This document shows positions 59,377-64,000 of a stretch of 64,000 bases of DNA, piece after piece. The stretch's first letter is position 1; each line of letters begins with the position of its first letter. Under the pieces are notes generated by a model, which worked only from the letters and a program-made list of their open reading frames with translations, ran no database searches and had not been told where the DNA came from. The stretch is taken from positions 1 through 64,000 of the forward strand of contig DJWL01000201.1 in NCBI GenBank assembly GCA_002441545.1, in the 5' to 3' direction. The position numbers and the translations under genes are program-made. This DNA is from Flavobacteriaceae bacterium UBA6231 (GTDB lineage Bacteria > Bacteroidota > Bacteroidia > Flavobacteriales > Flavobacteriaceae).

Positions 59377-60461
59377 AAGCTAATTTAAATTTAGGGAGTG
59401 TTTTTGGAATTGAAATAAAAATTCATTGGACTTTCTTTTTTTTAATTCTTTGGATAGTCTTTAGTGAATTGAAGCGAGGAGGAAATACCGCAAGTATTTT
59501 GTTTAATGTGGCATTGGTTTTTGCTGTTTTTGTTTGTGTTATATTGCATGAGTTAGGGCATGCTTTGATGGCTAAACGTTTTAAAATTGACACTAAAAAA
59601 ATAACCTTATTGCCAATAGGAGGTATGGCTAGTTTAGAACGTATACCAGAATCTCCTAAGCAAGAGCTATTGGTAACTTTAGCTGGCCCTTTGGTTAATG
59701 TTATCATTGCATTACTCCTCTATTTTGCTATTCCTGTTCAAGAATTAATGCATTTAAATTTTACAGAAACCTTTGAAATATTAAGCAGCTTTACCCTACA
59801 GAATTTTTTGTTCTATTTATATATAGTCAATATTGCTCTTGTTGTATTTAATTTAATTCCTGCTTTTCCAATGGATGGTGGGCGAATATTAAGGGCATTA
59901 TTAGCTATCAGGATGAACCGTATTAAAGCAACACAAATTGCATCAACAATAGGTCAATTTATAGCTATTTTATTTTTACTAGTTGGCCTATTGTATAATC
60001 CTTTTCTCATTTTTATAGCACTTATTGTTTTTTTGGGAGCCTATGGAGAAAACCAAATGGTCCATCATTTGGAACTCTTAAAAGGCCATACGGTTAAAGA
60101 ATCATCAATAACAAATATAACAACTTTTAACCCAAAAGACACCCTCTCAAAAGCTATAAAAGCAGTGATTACAAGTACTGAAAATAATTTTGTCATCATT
60201 GAAAATAATGCGGTTAAAGGGCTATTGTTTTATCAAGATATCATGGAACATGCAAAAAATGAAAATACATTAATTGGTGATGTTATGACTACCACGTTTA
60301 AGGCTGTTGATAGCAATGACGATCTCAAAAAAGTATACCAACTAATCCATGGTCAAAAAAATTCATTTTTCCCTGTTTTGGAAAACGACAAATTAATTGG
60401 AGTCATTGATGCTGTTAACCTAAATGAGTTTATTGTTTTTCAATCTAAACTTGTTCAATAA
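59373..60461 (+). CDS. Site-2 protease family zinc metalloprotease with CBS domains
   Basis: 362 residues. The zinc motif HELGH is at 59-63 inside a membrane helix and the third ligand is in NLIPAFPMDGGRILRA (Asp near 168). Six hydrophobic segments cover residues 15-220. The C-terminal ~130 residues form two CBS motifs (LSKAIKAVITSTENNFVII, VYQLIHGQKNSFFPVL), which bind adenosyl nucleotides. It cleaves membrane proteins in response to energy state. CBS-containing S2P is frequent in stress/hypoxia clusters. Confidence 0.93.
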   Translation: MKANLNLGSVFGIEIKIHWTFFFLILWIVFSELKRGGNTASILFNVALVFAVFVCVILHELGHALMAKRFKIDTKKITLLPIGGMASLERIPESPKQELLVTLAGPLVNVIIALLLYFAIPVQELMHLNFTETFEILSSFTLQNFLFYLYIVNIALVVFNLIPAFPMDGGRILRALLAIRMNRIKATQIASTIGQFIAILFLLVGLLYNPFLIFIALIVFLGAYGENQMVHHLELLKGHTVKESSITNITTFNPKDTLSKAIKAVITSTENNFVIIENNAVKGLLFYQDIMEHAKNENTLIGDVMTTTFKAVDSNDDLKKVYQLIHGQKNSFFPVLENDKLIGVIDAVNLNEFIVFQSKLVQ

Positions 60462-60574
60462 AGGATTTATTTAACCAAAGACCCTCAAAACAGAGAACTA
60501 TAAAAATATTTAGCTTGTTTCATTTTAACCTTTTGGTATTTCATTTAAACTTGCTAAACCCAAATCAAAAGGGT

Positions 60575-60617
60575 TGACAAAAATCATATAAAATGTCTAC
60601 TTTTAAAGATATCTTTA
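60575..60617 (+). promoter_or_regulatory. FNR/Crp-type promoter of cbpA-cbpM
   Basis: TGACAAAAATCA at 60575-60586 and TATCTTTA at 60610-60617, centres 33 bp apart; ATG 26 bp further. Confidence 0.68.
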
Positions 60618-60642
60618 GTAATTAAATCCAAAAAGAGACGAT

Positions 60643-61530
60643 ATGGCGTTTATAGATTATTATAAAATTTTAGGCGTTCCAAAAGATGCAACTGAGGCCG
60701 ACATAAAGAAAGTTTATAGGAAATTGGCGCGAAAATACCATCCAGATTTAAATCCGAATGATACAGTAGCTGAAAAAAAATTCAAGGAAATCAATGAGGC
60801 CAATGAAGTTTTGAGTAATGCTGAAAACAGAAAAAAATACGATAATTACGGCGAGCATTGGCAACACGCTGAAGAATACGAAAAGGCCAACCAACAACAT
60901 CAAAGACAAAGGAGTAGCCAAAGAGCGTCATCAGAATATAGCCAGGCCGATTTTTCAGATTTTTTTGAGAGCATGTTTGGGGGCGCATCTTCAAGATCTC
61001 GAAGTGGCCAAGTCAAATTTAGAGGACAAGACTTTAACGCCGAGCTACAACTGGATTTAAAAGATGTTTATACAACTCATAAACGCACATTAACCGTTAA
61101 CAATAAAAACATCAGGATCACCATTCCGGCTGGTGTTGAAAACGGACAAACCATAAAAATAAAAGGGCATGGTGGCCAAGGTATAAATGGCGGTCCTAAC
61201 GGCGATTTATTCATACAATTTTCTATTGTAAACCAGTCAAAATTCAAACGGGATAAAGACAACCTTTATTTAACTGTGGATTTAGATTTATATAAAGCTC
61301 TATTGGGAGGTGAACTTATGGTAGACACCTTTGATGGAAAGGTAAAACTTAACATCAAGCCAGAGACCCAAAATGGTGCCAAGGTAAAACTAAAAGGCAA
61401 AGGATTTCCTAAATACAAAAAAGAAGGACAATACGGCGATTTGTACATAACCTTTCAAATTAAGCTTCCAGAAAACCTGTCTGCCCAAGAAAAAACACTC
61501 CTTCAAGAATTACAAAAACTGCGTAAATGA
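60643..61530 (+). CDS. cbpA: DnaJ-class co-chaperone CbpA
   Basis: 295 residues. A J domain with the HPD motif at 33-35 (RKYHPDLNP) is followed by a Gly/Ser-rich linker (DFSDFFESMFGGASS) and a two-part C-terminal substrate-binding domain (ITIPAGVENGQTIKIKGHG, LLGGELMVDTFDGKVKLNI). It lacks the DnaJ zinc finger, hence CbpA type. It stimulates Hsp70 and, in enterobacteria, binds nucleoid DNA in stationary phase. Its stop overlaps the start of cbpM. Confidence 0.94.
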   Translation: MAFIDYYKILGVPKDATEADIKKVYRKLARKYHPDLNPNDTVAEKKFKEINEANEVLSNAENRKKYDNYGEHWQHAEEYEKANQQHQRQRSSQRASSEYSQADFSDFFESMFGGASSRSRSGQVKFRGQDFNAELQLDLKDVYTTHKRTLTVNNKNIRITIPAGVENGQTIKIKGHGGQGINGGPNGDLFIQFSIVNQSKFKRDKDNLYLTVDLDLYKALLGGELMVDTFDGKVKLNIKPETQNGAKVKLKGKGFPKYKKEGQYGDLYITFQIKLPENLSAQEKTLLQELQKLRK

Positions 61531-61826
61531 TGGACACAACAGATTTAATACCCGTACAATTACTTTGTAAACGCTATGATATTCCGGTATCATTTTTAGA
61601 TACATTGCAAGAATTTCAACTAGTTGAAATAATTGATGAGGACAACAGTTTGTACATCCATACCAAACAAATAAAAAAGGTTGAAAAAATGATGCGTTTA
61701 CACTATGATCTAGAAATTAATTTTGAAGGTCTTGACGCTATCCACAACTTACTTAACCAAGTTGAATCCTTAAAAGAAGAAGTAAAAATATTGCGCAATA
61801 AATTAAGGCTTTATGAAGATTTATAA
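61527..61826 (+). CDS. cbpM: Chaperone modulator CbpM
   Basis: 99 residues. A MerR-like HTH start (IPVQLLCKRYDIPVSFLDTLQEFQLVEI in parts) is followed by a helix and a C-terminal coiled coil (LNQVESLKEEVKILRNKL). It should bind the J domain of CbpA and inhibit it. It overlaps cbpA by 4 bp (ATGA), the standard arrangement. Confidence 0.9.
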   Translation: MMDTTDLIPVQLLCKRYDIPVSFLDTLQEFQLVEIIDEDNSLYIHTKQIKKVEKMMRLHYDLEINFEGLDAIHNLLNQVESLKEEVKILRNKLRLYEDL

Positions 61827-61847
61827 ATGATTACAATAAAATAAACA

Positions 61848-62249
61848 TCAGTTTCTACGTCCAGTATTTGTTGATCTCTCGTTATTGGTACTTCTCCTTC
61901 CTTTTATATTGGTATAAGTATTTCTGTGATATTCCTTAATGTTATCGCCATAATAATTATCAACTCTAATCTGTTTTGCATGTTTAAAATTTACACCATT
62001 AAACCTAGGAGGCAAAACCCTTACGGTTGTCCAAATACCATTATCAAAATAAATATAGCTACTTAGTGATAAATCATAATAAACCGAGTAATCCGGAAAA
62101 TACACATATCTTAAATGAACAACCCTATTGGGGTAAAACCAAGGTGGCGTTTGTTGGTTATATCCTCCTGAAACAATAACTGGCCCACAACTTTCCAAAC
62201 ATAACAGACTGATTAAAAAGCCTATGAAAATTATTTTGAATGCTTTCAT
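61848..62249 (-). CDS. Hypothetical lipoprotein
   Basis: 133 residues. The lipobox is in SLLCLESCGPVIV. The mature part is Tyr/Asn/Arg-rich (WFYPNRVVHLRYVYFPDYSVYYD), with a low-complexity RRSTNNERSTNTGRR tail. Family not recognised; resembles short surface lipoproteins of flavobacteria. It has its own FNR-type promoter. Confidence 0.75.
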   Translation of the reverse strand: MKAFKIIFIGFLISLLCLESCGPVIVSGGYNQQTPPWFYPNRVVHLRYVYFPDYSVYYDLSLSSYIYFDNGIWTTVRVLPPRFNGVNFKHAKQIRVDNYYGDNIKEYHRNTYTNIKGRRSTNNERSTNTGRRN

Positions 62250-62268
62250 GATATACGTTTTTAAAAAG

Positions 62269-62311
62269 TAAAGTAACTTAATATTAAGCTTTCATCCACT
62301 GATAATTATCA
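62269..62311 (-). promoter_or_regulatory. FNR/Crp-type promoter of the lipoprotein gene
   Basis: Perfect palindrome TGATAATTATCA at 62300-62311; minus-strand TTACTTTA at 62269-62276 (one mismatch), centres 33 bp apart; ATG 20 bp further. Confidence 0.65.
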
Positions 62312-62356
62312 ATGCATTCAGAAATCAATAAAATTATTTGTAGGAAATATTTTGGC

Positions 62357-62399
62357 TGATGAATATCATTTATAAAAATATGGTATATAGGTATTTTTA
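62357..62399 (+). promoter_or_regulatory. FNR/Crp-type promoter of the DUF6799 gene
   Basis: TGATGAATATCA at 62357-62368 and TATTTTTA at 62392-62399, centres 33 bp apart; ATG 30 bp further. It is separate from the divergent box 57 bp to the left. Confidence 0.72.
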
Positions 62400-62428
62400 G
62401 GTAGATTTTAATTTAAATAACAAATATC

Positions 62429-63103
62429 ATGAAAGGATTAATTTTATTAGGAACATTGGTAGTTATGGGAACTTCAACATTATTCGCACAAGACAAAATA
62501 CAAGATAAAGATCAAGACAGAGATCAAGATCGTGTTATGTTGGTAGATGGCGATGTATTACAAATTCGCGACCGTGACCAAATTAGGTTAAAAGACAAAA
62601 TTGTATTGAACGATGGAACCGTTGTAAATCCAGATGGAACATACATGACCAAAGATCAAGAAAGATTGCGCCTAAGAGATGGAGAGTGTTTAGATAACGA
62701 TGGCATTAAATATAGAAACGAGTACCAATATCGTTATAAAGTTGAACAAGAGAACAAAGGATTGGCACAAAACCAAATACAAGAGCGCAATAATAGCAGA
62801 TACCAAATAATGCTTATTGATGGCAATGCCTATCAAATTAAAAACCAATCTCAAAATAGGATTAGCGAACAAGTAAGACTAAATAATGGGACTATTGTAA
62901 ATCCGGACGGAACATACCAAACCCAAGATCGTGCCCAATTACGTCTTCAAGATGGAGAATGTATCAACATGAACGGTGAGATATACAAAAACATGATTCA
63001 ACATAGAAAAATGATAAATGAAAAAGCTTTAAATAAAAATTTGAACAAAAACAAATTACTGATTAAAAAGCAAAGCATGAAAAAGGGAGCTGGAGCATCA
63101 TAA
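62429..63103 (+). CDS. Secreted protein with duplicated DUF6799-type domain
   Basis: 224 residues with a signal peptide (ending TLFAQD). A D/Q/R-rich spacer (DKDQDRDQDR) is followed by two copies of one module: MLVDGDVLQIRDRDQ ... LNDGTVVNPDGTYMTKDQ ... LRLRDGECLDNDG and MLIDGNAYQIKNQSQ ... LNNGTIVNPDGTYQTQDR ... LRLQDGECINMNG. The module matches the small DUF6799 family by memory. The tail is basic (NKLLIKKQSMKKG). Role unknown; probably periplasmic or surface. Confidence 0.8.
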   Translation: MKGLILLGTLVVMGTSTLFAQDKIQDKDQDRDQDRVMLVDGDVLQIRDRDQIRLKDKIVLNDGTVVNPDGTYMTKDQERLRLRDGECLDNDGIKYRNEYQYRYKVEQENKGLAQNQIQERNNSRYQIMLIDGNAYQIKNQSQNRISEQVRLNNGTIVNPDGTYQTQDRAQLRLQDGECINMNGEIYKNMIQHRKMINEKALNKNLNKNKLLIKKQSMKKGAGAS

Positions 63104-63111
63104 TTAAAAAC

Positions 63112-63147
63112 AAGGAGGGTCTTAATTTACTTAAGGCTCCCCTTTTT
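63112..63147 (+). terminator. Intrinsic terminator
   Basis: A 14-bp imperfect stem (AAGGAGGGTCTTAA / TTAAGGCTCCCCTT) with a 5-nt loop is followed by T5, 8 bp after the DUF6799 gene. Confidence 0.82.
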
Positions 63148-63170
63148 AAAGAATTCAAAAAACACATATC

Positions 63171-64000
63171 ATGAAACCTTATGGGTTTAAATTATTCGTT
63201 CTATTGTTTCTTTACGGATGTAACCAAATTGCTTTTGGTCAAACCAAAACAGACGTGAGTCAGCAAGCCAAAAAGCATGATTCATCTTTTGTCTCCATAG
63301 CAGTCAATTTTATAAGTGATGCTATTTATTTGGGGAGAAAAGACTCCATTACCGCACCCTATTTATATCCTTCTATTACCTATTTCAATAAATCTGGTCT
63401 GTATGCATCAGGATCCTTCTCCTATCTTACTAAATCTGATGAAAGCAGAATCGATTTGTTTTTGGGTACCATTGGTTATGATGTGACCTCAAAAAAGTTT
63501 AGTGGTGATATTTCATTCACCAAATACCTTTTTAATACAGAGAGTTATAATGTCATTTCTGAAGTTGAAGCCGATCTAACGGCTACCATTGCGTATGATT
63601 TTGATGTTTTTAATTTATCACTAATCTTGACCAATTTTTTTAATAAAAGCAGTAAATCAGACTTCTTTGTTTCGTCTGAACTAAGCCATAATTTTGTTAC
63701 ATCAAAAAAAAACTTTCAAATATCACCCTCTGTTGGAGTGTTCTTTGGTTCCCAAAATTTTTATGAAGAATACTATATAAATAATCGTTTTGGCAGTGGA
63801 AGAACTACCGGCTCCGAACAAGGCTCTGGGTCTGGACAAGGAACAGGTCAAGGAACGGGAGGCTCAACACAAACCATAAAAACCACAGTAATACTGAAAG
63901 AAAGTGAGAAATTTGATCTCATGGCAATAGAATTTAGTTTACCTGTTTGGTATGTAAACAAACCTTTTATTGTATCATTTTTACCTGTTTTGGTAATCCC
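63171..64000 (+). CDS. Secreted outer-membrane-like beta protein (partial, runs off the window)
   Basis: Open from the ATG at 63171 to the window end, 276 codons seen without a stop. A signal sequence (KLFVLLFLYGCNQIAFGQ) may be either type I or a lipoprotein with Cys in YGCN. The mature part consists of alternating amphipathic strands (YPSITYFNKSGLYASGSFSY, FSGDISFTKYLF, FQISPSVGVFFGS) like an outer-membrane barrel. A Gly/Ser/Gln-rich insert (SGSGQGTGQGTGGS) probably marks an extracellular or periplasmic loop. No substrate can be read. It follows a terminator, so a separate promoter or read-through is needed. Confidence 0.8.
   Translation, partial: MKPYGFKLFVLLFLYGCNQIAFGQTKTDVSQQAKKHDSSFVSIAVNFISDAIYLGRKDSITAPYLYPSITYFNKSGLYASGSFSYLTKSDESRIDLFLGTIGYDVTSKKFSGDISFTKYLFNTESYNVISEVEADLTATIAYDFDVFNLSLILTNFFNKSSKSDFFVSSELSHNFVTSKKNFQISPSVGVFFGSQNFYEEYYINNRFGSGRTTGSEQGSGSGQGTGQGTGGSTQTIKTTVILKESEKFDLMAIEFSLPVWYVNKPFIVSFLPVLVI

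Overview
The DNA is AT-rich and reads as a chromosomal segment of a marine-type Flavobacteriaceae (Bacteroidota). Evidence for this is the SusC/SusD pair with an ECF sigma factor and FecR anti-sigma, RteC and IntDOT-type integrase homologues, promoters of the TAnnTTTG type, weak Shine-Dalgarno signals and many dispersed Bacteroidota palindromic repeats. All protein names come from motif and family recognition by eye; no database search was run.

Bases 1 to about 37,950 look like a composite genomic island. It begins with a tRNA 3'-end-like attachment sequence (1-23) followed by a tyrosine integrase, and a near copy of that att sequence, its downstream hairpin, its palindromic operator and the first ~110 codons of a second integrase recur at 37,930-38,524. 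Inside lie: (a) a membrane/PLD-like hypothetical gene and a tightly overlapping minus-strand cassette ImmA/XRE - PIN - B12-type radical SAM - Fe-S UDG-like protein (2.5-6.1 kb); (b) a standalone PD-(D/E)xK protein; (c) a nutrient uptake and redox block, ECF sigma <-> FecR, SusC, SusD, TlpA-like, subtilase and two DsbD-alpha-like proteins (6.7-18.7 kb); (d) a mobile-element maintenance block, RteC, excisionase-like HTH, winged-helix/replication-like protein and DnaC-like ATPase, interleaved with dispersed repeats (18.8-23 kb); (e) a type I restriction-modification operon that carries a Pycsar-like cyclase and membrane effector plus DUF2188, DUF3800 and a possible BECR-fold nuclease between hsdS and hsdR, followed by a YgjP-like metallopeptidase (23.1-34.4 kb); (f) a ~900-bp non-coding stretch with long foldback structures; and (g) a small minus-strand module with two tiny membrane proteins and a DUF5675 protein (35.8-37.4 kb). 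The defence block (e) is bracketed by two ~55-bp related palindromic repeats.

Bases 38.8-64 kb are a different world: an anaerobic/stress gene neighbourhood with five tandem UspA proteins, Hsp20, class II (B12) ribonucleotide reductase, a beta-CASP metallo-beta-lactamase, an ATP-cone/Mrr fusion, phosphoribosyltransferase, alpha/beta hydrolase, TerB, DUF302, thioredoxin, a site-2 protease, CbpA/CbpM and a PAS histidine kinase - response-regulator/Crp fusion pair. Nearly every transcription unit is preceded by a TGA-N6-TCA palindrome (mostly TGAT-N4-ATCA, an FNR/Crp-type box) whose centre lies 33 bp from the centre of a TAnnTT(T/A)(A/G) element. The composition recalls the mycobacterial DosR dormancy regulon and proteobacterial Anr/Fnr stress clusters.

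The same promoter geometry occurs at 52,954-52,996, reading into a 1-kb region with no plausible gene but with five copies of one hairpin spaced ~180 bp apart, closed by a strong bidirectional terminator. I read this as a candidate regulated structured non-coding RNA locus. It is, with the regulon itself and the radical SAM/UDG/PIN/ImmA cassette, the most interesting part of the window.
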